Shown here: positions 7,136 to 14,862 of the stretch, in pieces
Numbering within the stretch: position 1 is the stretch's first letter
How the letters are laid out: every line of letters starts with the position of its first letter
Assembly (NCBI GenBank): GCA_041623895.1
Contig: JBFJVZ010000161.1
Location: forward strand, 1-15,207
Length of the DNA stretch: 15,207 nt
Source of the DNA: JBFJVZ01 sp041623895
Lineage (GTDB): Bacteria > Planctomycetota > Planctomycetia > Pirellulales > Pirellulaceae
Direction: 5' to 3'
Translations under genes and position numbers: made by a program
Notes under the pieces: model-generated
Databases searched by the model: none
Told to the model about the DNA's origin: nothing
The model's input: only the letters and a program-made list of their open reading frames with translations

Positions 7136-8380
7136 ATGAGAGTCGTGGTGATCGGTGCGGGTGCTGCCGGCTTGGTCGCTGCGGCCGAGGCTGCCAGTCG
7201 ATGCGCGGAGGTTTTGCTGCTGGAAAAGAACAACAAGACAGGCGTTAAGATTTTGATGTCGGGCGGCACCCGTTGCAATTTGACGCAGCACACCGACGCG
7301 CGCGGGATCACCACCGCCTTCGCCCACGCGCGGCGATTCCTGCAGCCCAGCGTTGGCGGTTTTCCGCCAGCGGAGGTCGTGGCGATGTTCCAGCGACTGG
7401 GCGTTGCCACCAAAGTCGAACTGACCGGCAAAGTTTTCCCGGTCAGCGATCGAGCCGTCGAAGTTCGTGATGCCTTGCACACTCAAGCGGTCAATGCCGG
7501 CGTCAAGATCCTGCTCGGCACCGCTGTTGAAAAATTGTCGCAGCAAGGAAATCAATGGCTCGTCCAGACCGGCGGACAGCCGATCCATGCCGATCGAGTG
7601 ATCGTCACCGCAGGCGGCAAAAGCTGGCCTGGTTGCGGTACCACGGGTGACGCTTACGCCTGGTTACAGCAAGTCGGGCACACCATCGTTCGTCCCCGCC
7701 CGGCGCTGGTGCCACTGCTGGGCGGATATCCATGGACGCATGATCTGTCGGGCGTCACGTTAGATGAGTGCGTGGTGAGTGTTTGTGAAGTTGCAGCTGG
7801 TACACAACGCAAGAACAGACCTTTGCTGCAACGCCGCGGGTCGTGGTTGTTCACGCATTTCGGATTCTCGGGGCCAGCGGCGATGGATGTCAGTGGCACA
7901 GTTACGGCAGCCCCATCATTTGACGATGTCGTCCTGCTTGTTGATTTGTTGCCGGAGATCAACCATGTGGTACTGCAACAAGAACTGTGCGGGCGACAAG
8001 GGCAACCCGGCAGACGAAAACTTTCTGCGGTTCTGTATCCTTGGCTGCCCCGTCGACTGGTCGATGCATTGATTGCATTGACAGGTGATGACCTGCCCCT
8101 TGCAGAATTGTCAAAGCATCGATCGGCGCGAATGATCGAACTTTTGAAACGATTGCCTTTGCCGATCTCGGGAACAAAGGGATTTGCCAAGGCCGAAGTC
8201 ACCGCCGGAGGTGTTGCCTTGGGCGAAGTCGATCCGCGAACGATGGCTAGCCGGAAAGCGGACGGTTTATACATTGCCGGTGAAGTCTTGGACGTGGATG
8301 GCTGGATTGGCGGCTACAATTTCCAGGCGGCATTCAGCACGGGCCGCGCCGCTGGGATCGCGGCGGCAGGCGTCACCTGA
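7136..8380 (+). CDS. BaiN/HI0933-family NAD(P)/FAD-dependent oxidoreductase
   Basis: A 414-residue flavoprotein of normal family length. It begins with the dinucleotide-binding fold MRVVVIGAGAAGLVAAAEAA (GxGxxG at 7-12). The family signature KTGVKILMSGGTRCNLTQ follows, then the TGKVFPVSDRA segment, VTAGGKSWPGCGTTGDAYAW, and the C-terminal FAD-contacting block AGEVLDVDGWIGGYNFQAAF. The family includes enzymes annotated as 3-dehydro-bile-acid reductases and many members of unknown substrate; the reaction here is not known. GGAG at 7126-7129, 6 bases before the ATG, supports the start. The FHA-cyclase gene begins 74 bp after its stop on the same strand, so cotranscription is possible. Confidence 0.92.
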   Translation: MRVVVIGAGAAGLVAAAEAASRCAEVLLLEKNNKTGVKILMSGGTRCNLTQHTDARGITTAFAHARRFLQPSVGGFPPAEVVAMFQRLGVATKVELTGKVFPVSDRAVEVRDALHTQAVNAGVKILLGTAVEKLSQQGNQWLVQTGGQPIHADRVIVTAGGKSWPGCGTTGDAYAWLQQVGHTIVRPRPALVPLLGGYPWTHDLSGVTLDECVVSVCEVAAGTQRKNRPLLQRRGSWLFTHFGFSGPAAMDVSGTVTAAPSFDDVVLLVDLLPEINHVVLQQELCGRQGQPGRRKLSAVLYPWLPRRLVDALIALTGDDLPLAELSKHRSARMIELLKRLPLPISGTKGFAKAEVTAGGVALGEVDPRTMASRKADGLYIAGEVLDVDGWIGGYNFQAAFSTGRAAGIAAAGVT

Positions 8381-8454
8381 TCAAAAGTCCATTTCGCGAT
8401 ATCCGTCGATCGGCGATACTGAGTAGCTGCCGATGGTTATCTTCCAATCAACCA

Positions 8455-10275
8455 GTGACCTCGATGGCTGATCTGATCGCTCAAGGCCCCGCCAGTCACC
8501 AAAGATGGCGGCGCCAGATTCCTGACTTCCTTTCGGGATGCGAACTAGTCATTGGCCGCAGTGACGGTGACTGGAATGTTCCCTGGGACACACTGATTTC
8601 GCGCCGTCACGTGCAACTGATCCCCAAGCCTGACGATCTTATTCAAGTGTGTTGCTTGCCCAACTCACGCAATCCTGTGTTTTACCACGGTCAAAAATCA
8701 TCGGATTTCGTGCTCGTGCCCGGTGAGCATTTCGTGATTGGACGCACCACCTTTACGCTTGCCAAGCGCCCCGGCGCAACCGATTCGCCCGCTGCCGAGG
8801 ATGTCACCGAGCACGCTTACGACTCATCGCTGCTGCGCCGCCGGAATTTTCGTGACGCGGCGGCTCGCATCGAAATGCTCAGTCGATTACCCGATCTGAT
8901 CACCAGCAGCAGCAGCGATCAAGAATTATTGGTACGGGTCACCAACGTGTTGCTACAGTCGACGCCTGCAGCTGCGGCAGTTGCTGTTGTCAGGGTTGAA
9001 GAATCCGATGATTCCGACCAGGCCGCAGTGGCTTCTCCCGTGCGAGTACTTCATTACGACAGCCGCACTCCGGCACTGGACGGACCGCCTGTGAGTGCTC
9101 GGCTGGTTCGCGGCACCATCCAAAAACGCACGACCACATTGCATCTGTTTAGCGGTGTCCGAGAAAATTCGGCGGTGTACACCGCGAGCGACAATGTTGA
9201 CTGGGCGCTGTGCGTTCCGCTTCGCAGCGAAGCATGCCCCGGCTGGGCGCTGTACATCACCGGTCAATTGCGAGCACAGCCGGCGGCCGACCTGGAACGA
9301 TCCTTGCAAGCCGTACCCGATGAATTGCAGGACGACGTCAAGTTCGCCGAATTGGTCGGCACGATGATTGCCAACTTGCGTCAAAGTCGCCGCCTGGAGC
9401 GTCGCCAGGCTGCGATTCGACAGTTCTTCGCTCCCGTTGTCATGGACGCCCTGGCTGGCCGGGACACCGACCAGGTTTTGGAACCGCGCGAGGCTGATCT
9501 GGCGGTTTTGTTTTGTGACTTGCGCGGATTTTCACAGCGCAGTGAACGCGATGCCGATCAGCTGCTGGAACTATTGGCTAACGTCAGCGACGCACTGGGC
9601 GTAATGACGCGACATATCCTGGGCACCGGCGGCGTGATCGGTGACTTTCATGGGGACGCGGCAATGGGGTTCTGGGGCTGGCCCCTGGATCAGCCGGATG
9701 CGGCCAGCCTTGCTGCCGAGGCCGCCATTCGCATTCAGAAAGATAACATTGCCAGTTTCGAGACAACCGGATTTCGTTGTGGAATTGGCATCGCCAGCGG
9801 TCGTGCTGTTGCTGGACGGATCGGGACAAGTGATCAAGTCAAGGTCACGGCCTTCGGTCCCGTGGTGAATCTCGCCAGTCGCTTGGAGGGCATGACCAAA
9901 GCATTCGGTGCCGAAATCATTATCGATGAGGCAACCGCGTACGCTCTTCAACAAACAGCGGCACCCGCAAGCAGCTATCGCTTGCGTCGCCTGGCCCGCG
10001 TTCGACCGGCCGGCGTCACGACAGCCGTCGAAATCAGCGAATTGCTACCGCCGTTTGATCATCCGTCCACTTCACTGACCGACTCGCAAATCGCGCTGTA
10101 CGAAACGGCGCTGGACGCCGTGATCAATGGCGATTGGAAGGATGCCAGCGGTCTGTTGCATCAACTACCGGACTGGGATCGCCCCAGAAATACCCTGCTG
10201 TCAACGATCGAAAAACACAATCAAGTCACACCAGCTTCGTGGACCGGAGTGATTTCGCTGCCCAAATTCTCATAG
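8455..10275 (+). CDS. FHA-GAF-class III adenylate/guanylate cyclase
   Basis: A 606-residue soluble signalling protein from the GTG at 8455 (ATG 8464, three codons later, is equally possible; neither has a clear ribosome site). Order: FHA domain (about 30-105, with VIGRS and ISRRHVQL, which would bind phosphothreonine peptides), GAF-like sensor (about 135-285, with WALCVPLRSEACPGWALYIT), a helical linker (300-335), and a class III cyclase domain (345-505). In the cyclase, metal ligands D355 (VLFCDLRGFS) and D401 (FHGDAAMGFWG) and the transition-state pair N472/R476 (VVNLASRLEG) are present. T465 occupies the Asp/Thr base-contact site, but the usual Lys position holds D397. A helical tail of about 70 residues ends the protein. 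It probably makes cAMP or cGMP in response to kinase and small-molecule inputs. It is 34 bp upstream of a small membrane protein gene. Confidence 0.92.
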   Translation: MTSMADLIAQGPASHQRWRRQIPDFLSGCELVIGRSDGDWNVPWDTLISRRHVQLIPKPDDLIQVCCLPNSRNPVFYHGQKSSDFVLVPGEHFVIGRTTFTLAKRPGATDSPAAEDVTEHAYDSSLLRRRNFRDAAARIEMLSRLPDLITSSSSDQELLVRVTNVLLQSTPAAAAVAVVRVEESDDSDQAAVASPVRVLHYDSRTPALDGPPVSARLVRGTIQKRTTTLHLFSGVRENSAVYTASDNVDWALCVPLRSEACPGWALYITGQLRAQPAADLERSLQAVPDELQDDVKFAELVGTMIANLRQSRRLERRQAAIRQFFAPVVMDALAGRDTDQVLEPREADLAVLFCDLRGFSQRSERDADQLLELLANVSDALGVMTRHILGTGGVIGDFHGDAAMGFWGWPLDQPDAASLAAEAAIRIQKDNIASFETTGFRCGIGIASGRAVAGRIGTSDQVKVTAFGPVVNLASRLEGMTKAFGAEIIIDEATAYALQQTAAPASSYRLRRLARVRPAGVTTAVEISELLPPFDHPSTSLTDSQIALYETALDAVINGDWKDASGLLHQLPDWDRPRNTLLSTIEKHNQVTPASWTGVISLPKFS

Positions 10276-10309
10276 CCACTCTTGGTCGCCCTTCCATAGG
10301 CACGCATTC

Positions 10310-10831
10310 GTGAACGGGACTTCGCCCACACAACAACCCCTTGAATTTACACCTGCGATGTCGGTGGTGATGGTCGTCGTTTTGCTTGTCGGCTGGTTAG
10401 GATGGATGGGCCAACAAGACAACGAACCGCCCGCGCTGCAACCGCGCCCCGTTATCCGACGCGTATCAGATCAAGCGGTGCATATCCCCCAGTGTTCCCT
10501 TTCCGTCACACCCACCGCTGGTTGGTCCCACCTATTGATTGAAAACACGATCAACCAGGAACCAACGTTCATCAATCAAACAACGCAAACAATCGCAACC
10601 TTCGATCTGTCTCCGCAGGCAGACGAATCATCCGGACGCGAAGTGCAATACGATCACGTCACCATCGTTTGGCGGCCAGAGGATCAGGAACTCGGCGGCA
10701 CCCACTTGTTGGAGGGATGGGTCAAAGATCATTCGGTGCCGGCCCGGCTCCGTATTCTGACGCGTGGCCAAAGCACTGACGAGGATCCGTCGATTGCCAC
10801 GCTCTGCAATGCCATCCGTGTGGACGATTGA
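10310..10831 (+). CDS. membrane-anchored protein of unknown function
   Basis: 173 residues from a GTG start. A single hydrophobic segment (about residues 17-34, with a Val-rich run then GWLGWMG) is followed by a polar region of about 135 residues, probably in the periplasm. No known domain was recognised. The soluble part contains CSLSVTPTAGWSHLLIEN, a glutamine/threonine-rich stretch and VTIVWRPEDQELGGTHLLEG, suggesting mixed beta structure. Its position 34 bp after the cyclase gene on the same strand suggests a shared transcript. A link to cyclase signalling is only an inference from position. An in-frame ATG at 10358 would keep the membrane segment and is a possible alternative start. Confidence 0.7.
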   Translation: MNGTSPTQQPLEFTPAMSVVMVVVLLVGWLGWMGQQDNEPPALQPRPVIRRVSDQAVHIPQCSLSVTPTAGWSHLLIENTINQEPTFINQTTQTIATFDLSPQADESSGREVQYDHVTIVWRPEDQELGGTHLLEGWVKDHSVPARLRILTRGQSTDEDPSIATLCNAIRVDD

Positions 10832-10852
10832 CGCAGCCGCCGGCGCGGCGTC
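10830..10852 (+). terminator. GC-rich hairpin after the cyclase unit
   Basis: GCCGC (10836-10840) pairs with GCGGC (10845-10849), with three more flanking pairs across a small bulge (GAC 10830-10832 with GTC 10850-10852). It starts at the stop codon of the small membrane protein gene. There is no T-run after it, so it is at best a weak or factor-assisted terminator. Confidence 0.28.
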
Positions 10853-11090
10853 CTCCTGCACGACGCTAAGACGGTGCCGGCTTGGCCGCCAAATCCGGTC
10901 CATCTTCCAGCTTCCGCTGCGAAAGATTGCGGGCTTTTTGCACACAACATCGAAATAACTGGGGCCAGAAAAGGAAAAACACGCTCCACCACGTCAAAGT
11001 TCCTCTCTCACCATTTCCGCCGGCGATTTAGAATATGGGCTCAGAACGCCAAAACTACCCAGTTCACCTAACCCCCATTGTGGGCAATCG

Positions 11091-12941
11091 ATGAGCCGAT
11101 CACGACCGATCACCATGGCTATCCTGGTCGCCATGGCCACCACAACATCATCTCTCCATGCGCAACTCAGCGAGTCTCAGCGAGCGCAGTTGGTTAGCGA
11201 TATGCGGGCCTCGGCCGACCAGCTGGATGCGACCAGGATTCCAGAGCTGGAAGTCAGCAAACAAGACTTCTTGTTTCGTGTCGCCGAACTCCATCAGTTC
11301 TTGCAAACCGCGACCACTCCGGAAAACTACGACGCCTGGCTGGAGTATTTTGAATTCGATCCCTTGATCAAGGCGATTGATGCAGGCGAATCGCCAGCCA
11401 CGATTTGGCGTGAGGCACAAAGTCTTCAACATCGACTGATTGGCATAGCACCCGGTCTGGAAGTCAGCCAAGTTCGCGCGGTCCGCGATGCCGTCAATCA
11501 ACTGATCCCTGCTGTTCGCTATCGCGATCGCGAAAAATCGGTGGCACTAATCGGCAGACAGTTGAATGCATTGGCAACACGGTTTGAGCAGTTGGCATCC
11601 GTCCCATCGATCGATGACGCTGCGGCATCGAATTTAATTCTGGGAATCCTGGACGACGCCAATCAAGACGTCCCCGCCGTGGAAACCTTGCGGCGTCTGT
11701 ACAGTCATCCCAACGCAGCGGTTTGGATCGGTGAATCGCTGGTCCAACAGGTCGTCGGGCGGCCGGTCGATGAAAGAAACAAACCGGTCAACGACAACAT
11801 CTTGGGAACTCGGATCGTGGGCAAGGCAAATCTGAATGGCGTTGTCCAAGCCAATTTATTGCCGGCCACGAATGCCGTCAGAATGCAAATCACGCTCACC
11901 GGCCACGTCAGCAGCGACAACATCGGATACAACGGGCCCGTGCGTTTACGCACGAAAGGCTATGCCGGGATTTGCGTGACGCGAACCGTCAACGCATCGG
12001 AGTCCGGTTTTGTTTTTGAACCAACCTACACAGATGCGAACTTGCAAACAGAGATCAACGCGATTGAACATCCTTTGCGATTGGTGCGGCGTATTGCCTG
12101 GCGAAAAGCACGGCAAACCAAGCCCTTGGCCGACAAGATCGCGAAAGCTCGCATGCAGCAGCGACTCGGTGATGAATTCGACCAGGCAACCCGCGAAACC
12201 GCGTCCGCGGCACCTCCGGATCCACTCGCTCGCGTACGCCCGATGCTGCAGCGACTTGAACTCCCGGAACCTGCCCGTGCGTTAAATTCGACGGATGACG
12301 CGATCGTCGTGCATTCGATTTTTCGCCGCACTGATCAAGTTGGTTCGCCGGTTTCGCCACCGCCGTTTCCTACTCGCTACGACGCGGTCATCCAGCTGCA
12401 CGAGTCAGCTCTCGATAATGCGTTTGGCCATCTGTTGGCCGGCCGCACCATGAATGAGGGGCAAATGAACCAGCTGCTGGCCGATGCCGGACGCCCCTTA
12501 CCCGCTGCCGAGGAAAAGCAGGATGAACCACCTTTTGAAATTGATTTCGCGAAAGTGCGCCCGATTGTATTCGAGGCTCGCGACCATGCCCTGCGAGTCG
12601 GTATTCGCGGTACCCGTTTTGCGACCGGGCGACGCGAACTGACACGGCCACTGGAAATCACGGCGCAGTACACTGCGGCCACGACTGAGGACGGCGTCGC
12701 CATCTTGACCCGCGAAGGCGATGTTCAAGTCGACTTTCCCGGTAACCGACGTCTGACCATCAGCCAGGCCGGTTTGCGGCGAACGATCGAAGAAAAATTT
12801 GCTGACGTGTTTCCCACGATTCTATTGGATCGACCCTTGGAAGTTCCAGCCGATGTTCCCCTGCCGGCCATGCGCGGCCGTGTATTTCGGCCGCGGTTGG
12901 TGACCGCAAACGATGGCTGGCTAACCATTGCAATCCGTTGA
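11091..12941 (+). CDS. large secreted protein of unknown function
   Basis: 616 residues. The N-terminus MSRSRPITMAILVAMATTTS followed by SLHAQ is a probable Sec signal peptide cleaved after A24, so the protein is probably periplasmic. About residues 27-200 are helical and charged. Then comes a beta-rich region beginning VGRPVDERNKPVNDNILGTR and running through ITLTGHVSSDNIGYNGPVRL, a basic helix-rich middle with ARQTKPLADKIAKARMQQRL, and a C-terminal beta-rich part (from about 470) ending GRVFRPRLVTANDGWLTIAI. No catalytic motif or named domain was recognised, and it has no transmembrane helix beyond the signal. It resembles planctomycete-restricted exported proteins in style (inference). It follows the cyclase unit after a 259-bp gap and converges with the glycosylase gene, 22 bp between stops. 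No strong ribosome site precedes the ATG. Confidence 0.82.
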   Translation: MSRSRPITMAILVAMATTTSSLHAQLSESQRAQLVSDMRASADQLDATRIPELEVSKQDFLFRVAELHQFLQTATTPENYDAWLEYFEFDPLIKAIDAGESPATIWREAQSLQHRLIGIAPGLEVSQVRAVRDAVNQLIPAVRYRDREKSVALIGRQLNALATRFEQLASVPSIDDAAASNLILGILDDANQDVPAVETLRRLYSHPNAAVWIGESLVQQVVGRPVDERNKPVNDNILGTRIVGKANLNGVVQANLLPATNAVRMQITLTGHVSSDNIGYNGPVRLRTKGYAGICVTRTVNASESGFVFEPTYTDANLQTEINAIEHPLRLVRRIAWRKARQTKPLADKIAKARMQQRLGDEFDQATRETASAAPPDPLARVRPMLQRLELPEPARALNSTDDAIVVHSIFRRTDQVGSPVSPPPFPTRYDAVIQLHESALDNAFGHLLAGRTMNEGQMNQLLADAGRPLPAAEEKQDEPPFEIDFAKVRPIVFEARDHALRVGIRGTRFATGRRELTRPLEITAQYTAATTEDGVAILTREGDVQVDFPGNRRLTISQAGLRRTIEEKFADVFPTILLDRPLEVPADVPLPAMRGRVFRPRLVTANDGWLTIAIR

Positions 12942-12967
12942 CCGCTGGTTAATTGACCGTTGGTTAA
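12938..12967. repeat. 15-bp tandem duplication carrying both convergent stop codons
   Basis: TTGACCGCTGGTTAA (12938-12952) is directly followed by TTGACCGTTGGTTAA (12953-12967), one mismatch apart. The first copy supplies the TGA of the secreted-protein gene. The second supplies the TAA of the glycosylase gene on the other strand. Because the unit is 15 bp, each gene also has a second in-frame stop in the other copy. Confidence 0.9.
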
Positions 12968-13623
12968 CGGAACTGACGATGATCGCTGGCCCGGCCGCTA
13001 ACAAACCGGTTGCCCTCGACAAAGAATCGTAATTGTAAGTCCGTGGCACTGCTGATACCGATTCGCGTACTCGTGGTCACCTCAGCGGGATCATGACGGC
13101 GACCTTCCCTGATCAAAAGCTCGGTACCGGCAAGCAAATCGATTCCGTCCTGTTTGCGGTCGACCGCCAATGCCTGACATAACATCGCGGGGCCGCGAGT
13201 CAGGCGGCGGAGATCTTCGTAACCGCGATTCGCCTTCATGATGTCGATCCCTTCGCTTGGCTCGATCGCACGGATTAACACGGCGCAGCCCAACCCTGAT
13301 GATTCGGTGACAACATTCATGCAAAACTTGGCGTGAATCGGATACACGTACAAAGTACCCGCACGCTCGAACATCGCTGCGTTGCTGGGCGTCTTACCTC
13401 GCGCACTGTGACTGGCGGGATCGCCGCAGGGCAGATACGCTTCGGTTTCCACAATGTATCCACCGACCCACTGACCCTGTGTACGGCGAAGCAAAGTCTT
13501 GCCCAACAGCCCGCGCGCCACGATCGATGTTGGCCGATCAAAAAAATCTCGCGATAAGCACTCTGCAATTTGTTTGACCACTCCTGATCTCCGCGGTTCT
13601 ATGCTGGTATCTGCATTCATCAT
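12964..13623 (-). CDS. 3-methyladenine DNA glycosylase, AAG/MPG family
   Basis: A 219-residue base-excision repair enzyme that flips out and removes alkylated or deaminated purines. Family motifs are in order: FFDRPTSIVARGLLGKTLL (27-45), GGYIVETEAY with catalytic E61 and Y63, GDPASHSARGKTPSNAAMF, GTLYVYPIHAKFCMNVVTE (89-107), AVLIRAIEPSEGIDIM, and RLTRGPAMLCQALAVDR. The ATG at 13623 is preferred over a TTG at 13656, which would add 11 residues and overlap the start of the divergent amidohydrolase gene; a second ATG follows directly at 13620. The position of the human intercalating Tyr162 appears to be His97 here, with a one-residue gap close by. The family identity is secure even so. Confidence 0.92.
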   Translation of the reverse strand: MMNADTSIEPRRSGVVKQIAECLSRDFFDRPTSIVARGLLGKTLLRRTQGQWVGGYIVETEAYLPCGDPASHSARGKTPSNAAMFERAGTLYVYPIHAKFCMNVVTESSGLGCAVLIRAIEPSEGIDIMKANRGYEDLRRLTRGPAMLCQALAVDRKQDGIDLLAGTELLIREGRRHDPAEVTTSTRIGISSATDLQLRFFVEGNRFVSGRASDHRQFR

Positions 13624-13635
13624 TTTGGCCAAATC

Positions 13636-14862
13636 GTGACGGGCGACAACCTTCAAACAACTAGCGACCAGCTATCCCCGCGCTGCCTTGTCGCGCGGTG
13701 GGTGGTACCGGTGTCACAACCGCCGCTCCATCGCGGCTGGGTGCAGGTACTCGGAAGCAACATCGTGAAGGTTGGATCCGGCAACCCAGACTCGCCAGTA
13801 ACAGATCTGGGTGATGTGGCACTTTTGCCGCGTCTGGTGAACGCACACACTCATTTGGAGTTCTCTGATTGCGATCTGCCGATTGGCCGCCCGGGAACTC
13901 CGCTTTGTGATTGGATTGGTCAGGTCGTTGCCTCCCGTGTCCAGGCGACAGCTGCACAAACGGCAACGGCGATCGCACATGGAGTCAAGGAATCGGATGA
14001 CAACGGTGTCTGTTTGATCGGCGAGATCACAACACCGCCCTGCCGATACAGCGCCAGCCGTCAGTGGCCACAGATTCACTCATTCGCCGAAGTTTTGGGG
14101 CTGACCCAGCAGAGAAGCGACGAGCGCTTGGCGGCAGCCAGAGAGCACTTGAGCGCAAATTCCCACGCCGGTCTTAGTCCTCACGCCCCCTATTCGACTT
14201 CTCGCCAAGCGATCCAGTCATGCGTGGATTTGGCAAGGCGGCACCGGCGAACACTTGCCATGCACGTCGCCGAGTCCCCAGCCGAGCGGGAGCTATTGAC
14301 ACATGGATCTGGCTGCTTTGTGGATGCCTTGAAAGAGCTTGGTGCTTGGCAAACAGGTTTGTTTCCCTGGAGCAGTGACCCATTTTTGGATTTGATTGAT
14401 CAGCTGTCGCTTGCGACGCGCGCGTTGCTGATCCATGGCAACGACTTGTCGGCGGTCGAAATCGAGCGTCTTACGCGGTATCCGCAGATGTCGGTCGTTT
14501 ACTGCCCGCGAACCCATGCCTTCTTTCGCCACCAGCAACATCCCGTTGATCGTTTACTTGCGGCCGGCGTGCGTGTCGCGCTCGGCACAGACTCGCGAGC
14601 AAGCAACCCTGACCTGAGCGTTTGGGGTGAAGTCCAGTATCTCCTGCGACATCGCCCGGATTTGGATCCGCATTCTGTGATCGAAATGGCAACAGTCTGC
14701 GGCGCTGACGCATTGGGGCGGCCAGACCTGGGTCGGCTTGAGGCTGGAGCAAGAGCGACGTTGGGTTTCGTCCACACCCGGGCGGCCAGGCTGGATGATC
14801 TGTACAAAAGCCTGGCGGAGCAGGGATTTCAGTCTCTCCCCGCGGGTAAACTTGGGACCTAG
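13636..14862 (+). CDS. metal-dependent amidohydrolase (MTA/SAH deaminase-like)
   Basis: 408 residues from a GTG start. A small N-terminal beta domain (RCLVARWVVPVS to about 65) precedes a TIM-barrel with the amidohydrolase metal and catalytic set: NAHTHLEFSD (H71, H73), GLSPHAPYSTS (H183), LAMHVAESPAE (H210, E213), LLIHGND (H267), VVYCPRTHAFF and VALGTDSRASNPDLSVWGE (D319). The HxxE pair and the GTDSxASN block place it in the deaminase subgroup that includes methylthioadenosine/S-adenosylhomocysteine deaminases, chlorohydrolases (TrzA/AtzA) and aminofutalosine deaminase. An aminated purine-like substrate is thus likely, but the exact one cannot be told. Only 12 bp separate its start from that of the divergent glycosylase gene. 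No Shine-Dalgarno sequence is visible, and later starts would cut into the first beta strands. Confidence 0.88.
   Translation: MTGDNLQTTSDQLSPRCLVARWVVPVSQPPLHRGWVQVLGSNIVKVGSGNPDSPVTDLGDVALLPRLVNAHTHLEFSDCDLPIGRPGTPLCDWIGQVVASRVQATAAQTATAIAHGVKESDDNGVCLIGEITTPPCRYSASRQWPQIHSFAEVLGLTQQRSDERLAAAREHLSANSHAGLSPHAPYSTSRQAIQSCVDLARRHRRTLAMHVAESPAERELLTHGSGCFVDALKELGAWQTGLFPWSSDPFLDLIDQLSLATRALLIHGNDLSAVEIERLTRYPQMSVVYCPRTHAFFRHQQHPVDRLLAAGVRVALGTDSRASNPDLSVWGEVQYLLRHRPDLDPHSVIEMATVCGADALGRPDLGRLEAGARATLGFVHTRAARLDDLYKSLAEQGFQSLPAGKLGT

Noticed and set aside
9571..9954. Long minus-strand open frame opposite the cyclase domain
   Set aside because: Antisense shadow of a clear cyclase domain, arising from codon bias in GC-rich DNA.
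10832..11090. Possible short gene or promoter in the 259-bp gap before the secreted-protein gene
   Set aside because: Open frames here have no family features, and a TAGAAT near 11026 lacks a matching -35 hexamer at the right spacing.
13624..13656. TTG start for the DNA glycosylase
   Set aside because: It adds 11 non-conserved residues and overlaps the divergent gene; two ATGs follow at 13623 and 13620.
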